Source: Gemmatimonadota bacterium (lineage in GTDB: Bacteria > Gemmatimonadota > Gemmatimonadetes > Gemmatimonadales > Gemmatimonadaceae). From it: a DNA stretch of 64,000 bases. Shown piece by piece: positions 45,188 through 53,652 of the stretch; the stretch's first letter is position 1; each line of letters opens with the position of its first letter. The stretch lies in the NCBI GenBank assembly GCA_016719105.1, contig JADKAQ010000002.1, positions 62,001-126,000 of the forward strand. Reading direction: 5' to 3'. A model generated the notes under the pieces. It worked only from the letters and a program-made list of their open reading frames with translations. It made no database searches and had not been told where the DNA came from. Both the position numbers and the translations under genes were made by a program.

Positions 45188-46669
45188 TCAGATCGGGCGT
45201 TCCGGGCGAAAGAGCAGCTGGAGCGTCTTCGATACCCCCGACAGCCGCGCCAGGATCGACGGCCCATGCGCGAGCCGCACATACGCGTCGCCCCGCGCCG
45301 CCGAATCGGCGCCGTACCCGAACCACCAGGCCTGGCGCCAACTCGTGAACAGGTCGTCGACCACGGTGCGCGTTCGCACGCATTCCTCGAGCCCCATCGC
45401 CCCGTGCGCGCGCCCGGCGCCGCTCGCCTTCATGCCGCCGTGCGGCACCTCCGCAATCCCGGCCACCAGCGTCACGTCGTTGATCACCACGGTCCCCGCC
45501 TGCAGCTGCGCGGCGATGGCACGGGCGCGCGCGCGGTTGCGACTCCAGACGCTGGCGCTCAACCCGAACGGCGTGGAATTCGCCAGCGCGATCGCCTCGG
45601 CGTCGTCGCGGACCCGCACGATGGGAAGCAACGGACCGAACGTCTCCTCGCACAGGGCCCGTGCAGCTGGCGGGACGTCGAGCAGCAACGTCGGTGGAAA
45701 GACTCCCTCTGGATGCGTCCCGGCCGCACGCCATGCGCGCGCCCCGCGCGCCGTCGCGTCGTCCCCCTGGGCGGCCAGCGTCGTCGACTGCGAGGGTTGG
45801 ATCAGCGGCCCCACATCAAACGATGCGGTGCCGGCGCCCTTGAGCTGCAGCGACCGCACGCGCTGCTGCATCGCGGCCACGAAGCGATCGTACACAGGGG
45901 CCGCCACGTACACGCGCTTGGGGGCCACGCACGTCTGCCCGCCGTTGGAGAACCGCCCCCAGGTGATCCCGCTCGCCGCATGCTCGACGTCGGCGTCGTC
46001 GCAGACAATCGCCGGGTCGCTCCCCCCGAGCTCCAGCGCGCAGGGGATGAACCGCTCGGCACAGGCATGCCCCACCTTGCGTCCCGTCGCCACCGAGCCG
46101 GTAAAGAAGACCTTGTCGATGTCGGACTGCACCAGCGCGGCGCCGACCGCCCCGTCCCCCTGCAGCACCTGCAGCACATCGGTGGGGACGCCGGCCGCGT
46201 GCAGCAGCTCCGCCAGCAGCGCCCCGCACGACGGGGTGAGTTCGGAGGGCTTGAGGACCACCGCATTGCCCGCCAATAGCGCCGGCACCACGACGCCGGC
46301 CGGGAGCATGAACGGATAGTTCCACGGCGAGATCACCGCGACCACACCGTGCGGCTCCTGCGCGATCGTGATCCGCTTGCGCCAGAGCGCCAGCGTGGCG
46401 GAGGTGAGGCGTCGCGGCGCCAGGAGGTCGGGGGCGAGGCGCAGGTAGAAGCGGGCGAGGTCCAGCGAGGTCGCCACCTCGGTCATCGTCGCCTCGGAGG
46501 CCGGCTTCCCGTTCTCTCGCGCGATCAGCTCTGCGACCTCCGCGCGTCGCTCGTACAGCGCCTGGCGAAAGCGCTCGATGAGGCGCGCGCGGGCGTCCAC
46601 CCCCAGCGCCTGCCACGCGCGCTGCGCCACCGGGCGCGCGCGTAGCGGCGGGCACGGCGTCGGCTGCAA
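45188..46669 (-). CDS. NAD(P)-dependent aldehyde dehydrogenase
   Basis: Oxidises an aldehyde to the acid. Signatures: PWNYPFMLPAGVVVPALLAGNAVVLKPSE, FFTGSVATGRKVG, catalytic-Glu motif ALELGGSDPAIV, catalytic Cys in FSNGGQTCVAPKRVYV, and ETFGPLLPIVRV. About 493 residues if translation starts at TTG 46669. The usual N-terminal strand (NPATGE...) is missing in this frame, and a stop lies just upstream, while a neighbouring frame offers an ATG at 46688 (MSAAPGVAADAVPAATRA) that would join neatly after a one-base shift. So either a non-ATG start is used or a frameshift lies near 46630-46660. The C-terminal 60 residues (DLFTSWRQAWWFGYG...) are typical of the coniferyl-aldehyde-type branch. Substrate unknown. 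Confidence 0.88.
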   Translation of the reverse strand: MQPTPCPPLRARPVAQRAWQALGVDARARLIERFRQALYERRAEVAELIARENGKPASEATMTEVATSLDLARFYLRLAPDLLAPRRLTSATLALWRKRITIAQEPHGVVAVISPWNYPFMLPAGVVVPALLAGNAVVLKPSELTPSCGALLAELLHAAGVPTDVLQVLQGDGAVGAALVQSDIDKVFFTGSVATGRKVGHACAERFIPCALELGGSDPAIVCDDADVEHAASGITWGRFSNGGQTCVAPKRVYVAAPVYDRFVAAMQQRVRSLQLKGAGTASFDVGPLIQPSQSTTLAAQGDDATARGARAWRAAGTHPEGVFPPTLLLDVPPAARALCEETFGPLLPIVRVRDDAEAIALANSTPFGLSASVWSRNRARARAIAAQLQAGTVVINDVTLVAGIAEVPHGGMKASGAGRAHGAMGLEECVRTRTVVDDLFTSWRQAWWFGYGADSAARGDAYVRLAHGPSILARLSGVSKTLQLLFRPERPI

Positions 46670-46720
46670 CGCCCGGCGCAGCGCTCATGGTGGTTGAAAC
46701 GGCGGGTGACGCGGCCAGGC

Positions 46721-48356
46721 TCATCCCTTACCCTCGGGTGAATCGTTCGGTCGTGCGCGCGCTCCGCCTGCACGACCGTCCCTCGGTCGCCATCGCGCCA
46801 TGGTCCGGCACGTTGCCCCGCCGTCGTCAGCTTCGCCGGCATCGCGCACGCGCAGGAGCGCCGACGAACCGGCAAACTGCCGCACCACGGCAAAGTCGCG
46901 GCACGCCCGAGCGAGCAGTGCGTTGTGCTCCCTCGCATACACGCCAACCGGCGTCACCACCGCGTAGCGCACCTGTCGAGCGCGAAGGTACGCGGCGAGC
47001 GAATCGGGCGGCTCGCGCAGCCCCCGGTCCTGGTTGATCGACCGCCGACCGGAATGTACGAAGAACGCACGCTCCTTCGAAACGAAGAAGACGTCTCCGG
47101 GGGCGGTCGAGTCGCGCACCCAGCGCGCCAGCTGGAGCGCTTCCCGCTCCGGTTCGGAAAAGCAGGCTGGCGAGTCGATCGAATTGCGGCGGTCGCAGGC
47201 ACGAACCGTCGCGGCGCGTTCCACGTCGCGTACCAGCGCTCCGCCCGTCAGCAGGAGCGTGAGTGCGGTCAGCAGCCCCCCTCTCGCCTTCGGCACATAC
47301 CGATCGCTCACCCACGCGGCCCCTCCCAGCACCATCAGGAGCAACAGCGGGACGATCGGCGTCAGGAAGCGCCCCGCCTGGAAGCGCCAGACAAGAAGGA
47401 GGAGCAGGTACGGCACGAGGAAGGCGATCACCCCCATCCATCGCCGCCACAGCACGACCACCCCCGCCCCCCCGAGCGCGAGCGTGGCCGCGAGCCACCC
47501 CGCGTTGTCCACCGCGGTCCCCGCGACGGTCTGGACCGACAGCGCGGTGGGGATGTAGTTGGTGAGCATCACCTTCACGCGCGGTACCATGCGTCCCGCC
47601 ATGTCGCGCACGAAGTGCAGCCCGGCGTCCCGCCCGCGCAGCCCGAGATCGGCGATGTACAGGCGCCGCGTGTCGGGATCGGGCTGGGCAAAGGTCCACG
47701 CGAGCCACGCACCGATCGTCAGAACCCCCAACGCTGCTGAAGAGCGCGGCCCGGCGGTAGCGCTTTCGGGCCACCCAGTAGCCGAAGATCGCCACCACGA
47801 AGACCACCCCGGCGGTCCGCGTGAGCGCCGCGAGGTACACCGCGATTCCTGCCAGCAACGCAAACCGGGGCGACTCGTCCTCTCGGGCCAGCGCCCAGAG
47901 CGCCAGCATCGTCAACAGGACGAAGGGAGCCTCGGCCATGAGGTTCCCGCCCATCCAGAGCATCGCCGGGTTGATCGCCAAGAGGAGTGCGGCCGGCAGC
48001 GCTACGGTGTCACCCAGTACGCGCCGCGTCCCATCGTAGAACAGGAGCAGCGCCCCGGCCGAGCAGAGCGCGACGAAGGCGATGAGGACGTCGAGGTTGT
48101 CGCCGAAGGGGGCCCCGACGATGGCCAACAGGACGGGAAAGAGGGGGGGGAAGCGGGCGTGCATCGGCGCCAGCACGTCCTGCACCTCCCGATACGAGAA
48201 GTGCCGCAGCTCCTGCGCAAGCAGGAGGTAGGCGGCATCGTCCTCACCCCAGGCAAAGCCGGGGGCGCGAAGCGACCAGGCGGCCACGGCATGTGCGAGG
48301 GCGACGACGAGCGCCACCTTCGGGGCCCACTCGTATCGCGTTCCGGCCCTCAGCAT
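46721..48356 (-). pseudogene. GT39-like membrane glycosyltransferase, frameshifted
   Basis: Polytopic ArnT/PMT-type glycosyltransferase of about 545 residues, split into two frames. The first frame (from ATG 48356, MLRAGTRYEWAP) reads WGEDDAAYLLLAQELRHFSYREV and helices up to RKRYRRAALFSS; the second carries on as LGVLTIGAWLAWTFAQPDPDTRRLYIADLG to the stop at 46721. The switch falls at or beside a run of five C (47725-47729); removing one base restores one frame. The repaired product is colinear with the intact gene at 54803-56476. A one-base sequencing or assembly error is as likely as real inactivation. The acidic pair EDD after TM1 matches the catalytic region of this superfamily. Confidence 0.8.
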
Positions 48357-48588
48357 CCCGGTCCCCCCGCTCGTTTGGCGCCGCGCACCGCTCGCATCTC
48401 CCGTTCTCTCCCGGACGGTCGAGACCGTCAATGCAAGTTGTGAACCTCATCACGGAACCGCCCCGGGCCGCGGAGGTCCGGGGCACGGAAAGTGCCCGAG
48501 GCGAGGCGGAACCCCTGTGCCGTCACGAGGGGGCCCCTCGTCGGTCCTACAGCTTGGACCACGCTGCGTTTCTTCGCACCTTTCGCCA

Positions 48589-49287
48589 ATGGCATCGATT
48601 CTACTGCGTCGCCTCGCGATGGCCGACACCCCGCAGGGGAAATTCCTGCGGTGGCTCTATCGCGGGGTGATCGACTTCACGCTTCCGACCCCGCGGCTCC
48701 TCGTCCGCCCGGTCCTCTACGTCTTTCTCGCGCTCCGGCAGGCGTACTACTTCGTCTTTCGCGTCTTCGTCTGCGAACCGCTCTTCAAGGCGTCCTGCTC
48801 CAAGGTCGGCCAGCGTGTCCGCTGCGGCCCGTTCGTGCAGTGGGTGCAGGGGGCCGGTCGCATCGAGATCGGCGACGACGTCGCCATCCACGGGAAGGCG
48901 TCGTTCACCTTCGGCAGCCGCTATTCGGATGACCCGGTGATCTCCATCGGATCGCACTCGCACATCGGGCACAACTGCGCCTTCGTCGCCGGGCGGTCGA
49001 TCACCATCCACGAGTACTGCCAGATGGCGCCCGACGTCGTCGTCTTCGACGTCAGCGGCCACCCGTCAGACCCGGCCGCGCGCGAACGCGGCGAACCGGC
49101 CCCCGACGAGTCGGTGAAGCCGGTCGTGATCGAACGCAATGTCTGGATCGGGCGCCGGGCGATGATCTACCCGGGGGTCACGGTCGGCGAGAACTCCGTG
49201 ATCGGGGCCAACTCGGTGGTCATGAGCTCCGTGCCACCCAATTCCCTCGTCATGGGGAATCCCGCGCGGCGCGTGGGGACGGTCTGA
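48589..49287 (+). CDS. Left-handed beta-helix acyltransferase
   Basis: Hexapeptide-repeat O-acetyltransferase, 232 residues from ATG 48589. A hydrophobic N-terminal region (about 25-60, LLVRPVLYVFLALRQAYYFVFRVF) suggests membrane association. The repeat domain begins at about 80: GRIEIGDDVAIHGKASFTFG, ISIGSHSHIGHNCAFVAGRSITIHEYCQMAPDVVVFD, and WIGRRAMIYPGVTVGENSVIGANSVVMSSVPPNSLVMGNPAR, the WcaF/Maa-like ending with the catalytic-type His/Asp loop (DVSGHPSD). Likely adds an acetyl or acyl group to a surface sugar. First plus-strand gene of the polysaccharide region, divergent from the frameshifted glycosyltransferase. Confidence 0.88.
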   Translation: MASILLRRLAMADTPQGKFLRWLYRGVIDFTLPTPRLLVRPVLYVFLALRQAYYFVFRVFVCEPLFKASCSKVGQRVRCGPFVQWVQGAGRIEIGDDVAIHGKASFTFGSRYSDDPVISIGSHSHIGHNCAFVAGRSITIHEYCQMAPDVVVFDVSGHPSDPAARERGEPAPDESVKPVVIERNVWIGRRAMIYPGVTVGENSVIGANSVVMSSVPPNSLVMGNPARRVGTV

Positions 49288-49335
49288 CCGACGGTGCCGG
49301 GGCGATGGCCCCGACACACCCGTCCCCGCACGAGG

Positions 49336-49575
49336 TTACGACAGCTGCTGCTGGAAGTGCGCGACGATGACGGGAAACGAACGCAGCGTCGGCATCACGT
49401 CGTCGGAGAGATGTACCTCGAACTCTTCTTCCAGGCCGAACACGAGGTTGGCGTGCCCGATCGAGTCCCACCCCGCGACGTCGGACTGCTGCGCAGTATC
49501 GGCGATTGAATCCGGAGCAACGTTGAATGTCAGCGCCATGACCTTCCTGACACGCTCCGCGATCGATTCCGGCAA
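49336..49575 (-). CDS. Acyl carrier protein
   Basis: 79-residue discrete carrier protein. The phosphopantetheine attachment site is Ser38 in GWDSIGHANLVFGLEEEF, and helices flanking it fit the four-helix ACP fold (IAERVRKVMALTFNV, DDVMPTLRSFPVIVAHFQQQ). Starts with TTG at 49575, supported by a textbook GGAGGT Shine-Dalgarno five bases upstream. It is divergent from the FkbH-like gene, with only 40 bases between the two starts. GWDSIGHANL rather than the DSLDxVEL of fatty-acid AcpP marks it as a dedicated carrier, as found beside FkbH proteins, which load a three-carbon unit from 1,3-bisphosphoglycerate onto an ACP. Confidence 0.93.
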   Translation of the reverse strand: MPESIAERVRKVMALTFNVAPDSIADTAQQSDVAGWDSIGHANLVFGLEEEFEVHLSDDVMPTLRSFPVIVAHFQQQLS

Positions 49576-49615
49576 GGTAAACCTCCAAGTTGCATCTGAT
49601 TAGCCTGACCTGACG

Positions 49616-51427
49616 ATGAAGCTACTCGACGCCCTTCGCATCATCAACGCGCCGTCCGATCCCGACCGTCCGACGCGCGACTTCATACTGGCGACCGGAT
49701 TCACCCCGCTCGCCCTCGAGACCTTCTTCCACGCCGAACTGCGCGAGCGCGTGGCGGGGGCCAACGTGCGGGTCTCCTCCGGGCGCTTCGGCGACCTTCC
49801 CGGCAATCTCGAACGCGCCACCGCGGCCCGCCCCGACGGCGTCGCTCTCGTCATCGAGTGGGCCGATATCGATCCGCGGCTCGGGATGCGCGGGCGCGGC
49901 ACGCTGACGAACGCCGAGGCGTCGGCCGAACTCCTGGCCAGCGCGGAGGAGTCGCTGACGCGCCTGCAGCGACGCATCGCGGCCCTGGCCGAGGTCGCGC
50001 CGGTGGCCGTCGCCCTCCCGACGCTCCCCCTCCCGCCGTACTTCCTCGACCCGTCGCACGTGGTCGGGGCCACGCGACTCAAGCTGCACGCCATCGTCGC
50101 CGCCTTCGCGGCGACGGTCGGTGCGCTCCCCCGCGTCCGGGTGGCCGACGTTGCGGCTGCCGGCGTTGCGCCTGACGGCCGAGACGTGGCCTCGGAGCTG
50201 CATGCGGGCTTTCCCTACAAGCGCGAGCACGCCTCGCGCGTCGCCGCCGCGCTCGCCCACGCCCTGTGGCCCGCGCCGCCCCGGAAGGGACTCATCACCG
50301 ACCTCGATGACACGCTCTGGCGTGGCATCCTCGGCGAAGTCGGCATCGACGGCGTGAGCTGGACGCTGGAGCAGGGCGCGCAGGTGCACATGCTCTATCA
50401 GCAGGTCCTCGCCAACCTCATGGCGTCGGGCGTGCTGGTGGCCGTGGCCACCAAGAACGACCCCGCGTTCGTGCAGGAGGCGTTCAAGCGGACCGACTTC
50501 GTGGTACCTACCGATCGCCTCTATCCGGTGCGCGCGGGCTGGGGGCGCAAGTCGGTGGAGGTCGCGGAGATCCTGCGCGTCTGGAATATCGGCGCCGACA
50601 GCGTCGTCTTCGTCGACGACAGCCCGCTCGAGCTGGCCGAGGTGACCGCGGCGCATCCCGGGGTCGAGGGGCTGCGCTTCCAGCCCGACAACCCCGCCGA
50701 GGTGGTGGCGCTGCTCGAGCGGCTCACGGCGATGTTCGGTCGCGACGCCGTGCGCGCCGAGGACCTCCTGCGCGCCGAGAGCATCCGCAACGCCGCCGTG
50801 CTCCGCGAGGCGGTCGAGGGGCAGGACGCCGACGACGTCGAGGCCTTCCTCGGGTCGTTAGGCGCCCGGCTCACCGTCACCATCAACACCGACACCTCCG
50901 ACGCCCGCGCCTTCGAACTGGTGAACAAGACCAACCAGTTCAACATCAACGGGCGGCGATACGGAGAGGCCGAGTGGCACCATGCCCTCGAACGCCCAGG
51001 CGCGTTCCTGGCCACTGTGTCGTACGAGGATAAGTTCGGGCCGCTCGGCAAGATCGCCATCGTCACCGGGGCGCGTGACGGGGATGGGGCGCGCATCGAG
51101 TCGTGGGTGCTCAGCTGCCGGGCCTTCGCACGTCGCATCGAGCACGCCACGATGGACATCCTGTTCGAACGGCTCGGCGTCGATCGCCTCACCCTCGACT
51201 TCGTGCGGACGCCGCGCAACGGTCCGTCGGTCGAGTTCGCGGCCATCTTCGGCGACGTGCCCGAGACGAGCGGCGATGTCGTCGTCACGCGCGCCCGATT
51301 TGCCGAGGTCTCCCCAACGTTGTATCACGCAAGGTCGGTCAACGCGGAGGACGCCGCCGGCGCGTTAGGCTCGGCCGGGGGCACGTCGACGGCAGGGGCC
51401 GGGCAGGCCGCGGCCGGAGGCGCCTGA
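49616..51427 (+). CDS. FkbH-like HAD-IIIC family protein
   Basis: 603-residue protein in three parts. The N-terminal region (about 20-215) resembles an SGNH-like domain. The HAD core starts at DLDDTLWRGILGE with the nucleophile Asp229 and acid Asp231, continues with VAVATKNDPAFVQEAF and ends with FVDDSPLELAEV. The C-terminal part (about 430-570, INTDTSDARAFELVNKTNQFNINGRRYGEAEW...) is the GNAT-like domain of FkbH proteins. Known homologues dephosphorylate bisphosphoglycerate and load glyceryl onto an ACP; others act in O-antigen loci. The divergent ACP and the VOC gene that follows after two bases form a compact module. An Ala/Gly-rich tail ends the protein. Confidence 0.92.
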   Translation: MKLLDALRIINAPSDPDRPTRDFILATGFTPLALETFFHAELRERVAGANVRVSSGRFGDLPGNLERATAARPDGVALVIEWADIDPRLGMRGRGTLTNAEASAELLASAEESLTRLQRRIAALAEVAPVAVALPTLPLPPYFLDPSHVVGATRLKLHAIVAAFAATVGALPRVRVADVAAAGVAPDGRDVASELHAGFPYKREHASRVAAALAHALWPAPPRKGLITDLDDTLWRGILGEVGIDGVSWTLEQGAQVHMLYQQVLANLMASGVLVAVATKNDPAFVQEAFKRTDFVVPTDRLYPVRAGWGRKSVEVAEILRVWNIGADSVVFVDDSPLELAEVTAAHPGVEGLRFQPDNPAEVVALLERLTAMFGRDAVRAEDLLRAESIRNAAVLREAVEGQDADDVEAFLGSLGARLTVTINTDTSDARAFELVNKTNQFNINGRRYGEAEWHHALERPGAFLATVSYEDKFGPLGKIAIVTGARDGDGARIESWVLSCRAFARRIEHATMDILFERLGVDRLTLDFVRTPRNGPSVEFAAIFGDVPETSGDVVVTRARFAEVSPTLYHARSVNAEDAAGALGSAGGTSTAGAGQAAAGGA

Positions 51428-51429
51428 TC

Positions 51430-51855
51430 GTGCGCCTGCATCACTTGGGGTTCGTCGGGCGTGACCTGGCCACGCTGCAGCGCCGCTTTGGCGCGGAGTG
51501 CGAGCCGCTGACGGAGGCGATCGCCGACCCGATCCAGCGCGTGGTGGTGCAGTTTTACCGTGAGCGGGCGAGTGGGGACGTGTGGGAGATCGTTGCCCCG
51601 CTCACCACCGTAGAGGACTCGCCGCTCGCCGGCCGCATCGCCCGCGGCGGCGGGCTCGATCATGTCTGCTACGAGCTCGAGGACGGCGACGGGACCATCG
51701 AGGCCGTCGTGGCCGCGGCGCGCGCGCAGGGGGCGCAGGTCACCTGCCCGCCGGTGTATGCCGCCGCCTTCGAGCGCCGCGTCGCCTTCGTCCTCTTTCG
51801 GTCGGGACGGCTCGTGGAGTACGTGGAACCGCGACCACCGGGCCGCGTCGTCTAG
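51430..51855 (+). CDS. VOC-superfamily protein (glyoxalase/epimerase-like)
   Basis: 141-residue protein from GTG 51430, two bases after the FkbH stop. It reads RLHHLGFVGRDLATLQRRFGAECEPLTEAIADPIQRVVVQFY, VWEIVAPLTTVEDSPLAGRIARGGGLDHVCYELED and VAFVLFRSGRLVEYVE, with the paired beta-alpha-beta-beta-beta modules and metal-ligand positions (His in LHHLGF, His in LDHVCYEL, terminal Glu in VEYVE) of methylmalonyl-CoA epimerase-like VOC proteins. A tight FkbH-VOC pair suggests it acts on the acyl unit handled by FkbH/ACP, for example an epimerisation or isomerisation. That specific activity is inference. Confidence 0.87.
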   Translation: MRLHHLGFVGRDLATLQRRFGAECEPLTEAIADPIQRVVVQFYRERASGDVWEIVAPLTTVEDSPLAGRIARGGGLDHVCYELEDGDGTIEAVVAAARAQGAQVTCPPVYAAAFERRVAFVLFRSGRLVEYVEPRPPGRVV

Positions 51856-51894
51856 CCCCGCCAGCCGCGTCGGGCGGCGCTAGCGATCCTCACG

Positions 51895-53451
51895 TCACGC
51901 CGTCGCCGCGTCGTCACGCTCCGTCGCCGCGGCCACCGCCGCCGCATCGGCCGCGGCGCCGCCCCCTGTACCGCGCACGCTCGCCAGCAGGCGCTTCATG
52001 CGCCCCAACTGCGGATAGACGGTCACCGCACCGTACACCACCACCCCGATGGCCACCAGCGCACCGGTGCGCCACGCATTCGGCATCCCCTGCGGCAGGA
52101 GGATGCGCGCGGCCAGCACGGCGGCCGCCATCGCCAGCGCCCCACGCAGCGACGGCCAGAGCACGTGCAGGTACGGTCCCCGTTCCAGCTGGATCGCCGC
52201 GAACGTGCGCTTGTACAGCGGGATCGTGAAGATCGGATACACGATGATCCACGCGGCCGCGATCCCCGCCGGACCAAAGCGACTCCCGATGAGGAAGCCG
52301 ATGGGGAGCGCGACCGCCGTCCACACGCCGAGCCACATCGTCCACTTCGTGTCCCCCTTCACCGTCAGGACCTGGGGGAGGACGGTGACCAGCGACCGGT
52401 ACGACGCGTAGATCGACAGCAGCTGCAACGGAACGATCGCCGCCGACCACTCCGGGCCGAGGATGAGTCGCACGAACTCCGGGGCGACCAGCGCCAGCCC
52501 GAACGTCGCCGGGAGCGTGAGGAACGCCAGCCCTTCCGTGATGTTGAGCAGGATCCCCCGCATGGTGCGGTTGTCGTCCTGCGCCGCGGCGAAGTAGGCC
52601 GGCGTCACCCGCGCAATCATCGCGCTGATCTTGTCGATCGGGATGCTGGCGAACTGCCAGGCCAGCGTGTAGGCCCCCAGCACCGACTTGCCGAACACCA
52701 ACCCGGCCACCGCAAAGTCGGCGTTTGTGTACAGGTACCAGGCCAGGCGGCTGATCAGGACGTGGGAGCTGAACTGTAGCGCGCCGCCGAGACTGTCGCG
52801 TCGCGGCCACGCAAATCGCTCCGGGCGCGCCATCCATGTCAGGATCGTGCCAACCGTCTGGCTCACCACCGCGCCAATCACCAGCGTCCACACCCCGAAT
52901 CCGAGCAGGGCGAAGACCACGTTGGCGATCGCAAACACGACGCTCTGGAGCGTCTCGAGGATGGCCAGGCGGCGAAAGAGCAGGTCACGTTGCAGCTGTG
53001 CCGTCGGGACGATGCGCAGCGCCGACAGCACGAACGTTGAACTCATCGCCACGATGATCATCGGCAGCTGTTTCTCCCGATAGATCCATCCCAGCGGCCA
53101 GGCGGCGGCACACGTCAGCAACGCCCCCACGACCCCAAGCGCGAGGGCGATGGTGTTGAGCTGGCGGTTCTGCTCCGCGCTGAGCTTCCGCAGGCTGATG
53201 ATCGCCGTCCCGAGGCCGAACTCCGTGAGCGTGCTCACCAGGCCAAGGAAGACCGACGCCATCCCGATCAATCCATATGGATCGGGCCCCAGCAGATTCG
53301 CCACGAGCAGGGTACTCGACCAGCCGAGCAGCTGCGTGGCCCACTTCGCGCCGCCGGTCCAGGCGATGCCGCGAAGCAGCGAACGATCAAGGCCGGCCGC
53401 CGGCGGAGGAGCGCTGACCGGTGGGGGCGATTCAGAGACGAGATCTGCCAT
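51895..53451 (-). CDS. Polysaccharide flippase (Wzx/WzxC-like)
   Basis: MATE/MOP-superfamily exporter that flips lipid-linked polysaccharide units, 518 residues from ATG 53451. About 12-14 hydrophobic helices are visible after a short Pro/Ala-rich N-terminus. Family-like stretches: RSLLRGIAWTGGAKWATQLLGWSSTLLVANLLGPDPYGLIGMASVFLGL, the EFGLGTAIISLRKLSAEQNRQLNTIA segment common to WzxC/TuaB proteins, and NADFAVAGLVFGKSVLGAYTLAWQFA. A positively charged C-terminal helix ends in a low-complexity Ala tail. It points toward the VOC gene (converging) and shares a 201-base divergent region with the GT4 gene at 53653. Confidence 0.92.
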   Translation of the reverse strand: MADLVSESPPPVSAPPPAAGLDRSLLRGIAWTGGAKWATQLLGWSSTLLVANLLGPDPYGLIGMASVFLGLVSTLTEFGLGTAIISLRKLSAEQNRQLNTIALALGVVGALLTCAAAWPLGWIYREKQLPMIIVAMSSTFVLSALRIVPTAQLQRDLLFRRLAILETLQSVVFAIANVVFALLGFGVWTLVIGAVVSQTVGTILTWMARPERFAWPRRDSLGGALQFSSHVLISRLAWYLYTNADFAVAGLVFGKSVLGAYTLAWQFASIPIDKISAMIARVTPAYFAAAQDDNRTMRGILLNITEGLAFLTLPATFGLALVAPEFVRLILGPEWSAAIVPLQLLSIYASYRSLVTVLPQVLTVKGDTKWTMWLGVWTAVALPIGFLIGSRFGPAGIAAAWIIVYPIFTIPLYKRTFAAIQLERGPYLHVLWPSLRGALAMAAAVLAARILLPQGMPNAWRTGALVAIGVVVYGAVTVYPQLGRMKRLLASVRGTGGGAAADAAAVAAATERDDAATA

Positions 53452-53652
53452 GTTTTCCAGCCAACGGGAGCAAGCCGCGGGCCAGCGAGCGCCCACGCAG
53501 TGGACCACCCCACACGAGCCCGCCGGCCTCTCTTCGGCCGCCCTGCGACGACCGACGATCCCCCCTCCGAACTGTCACGGGTCGGTGCATGGCCTCACCT
53601 TGTGGGTGGCACGATCCTTGACATCCGAATCGGGATAAGTCGCATACCGATA

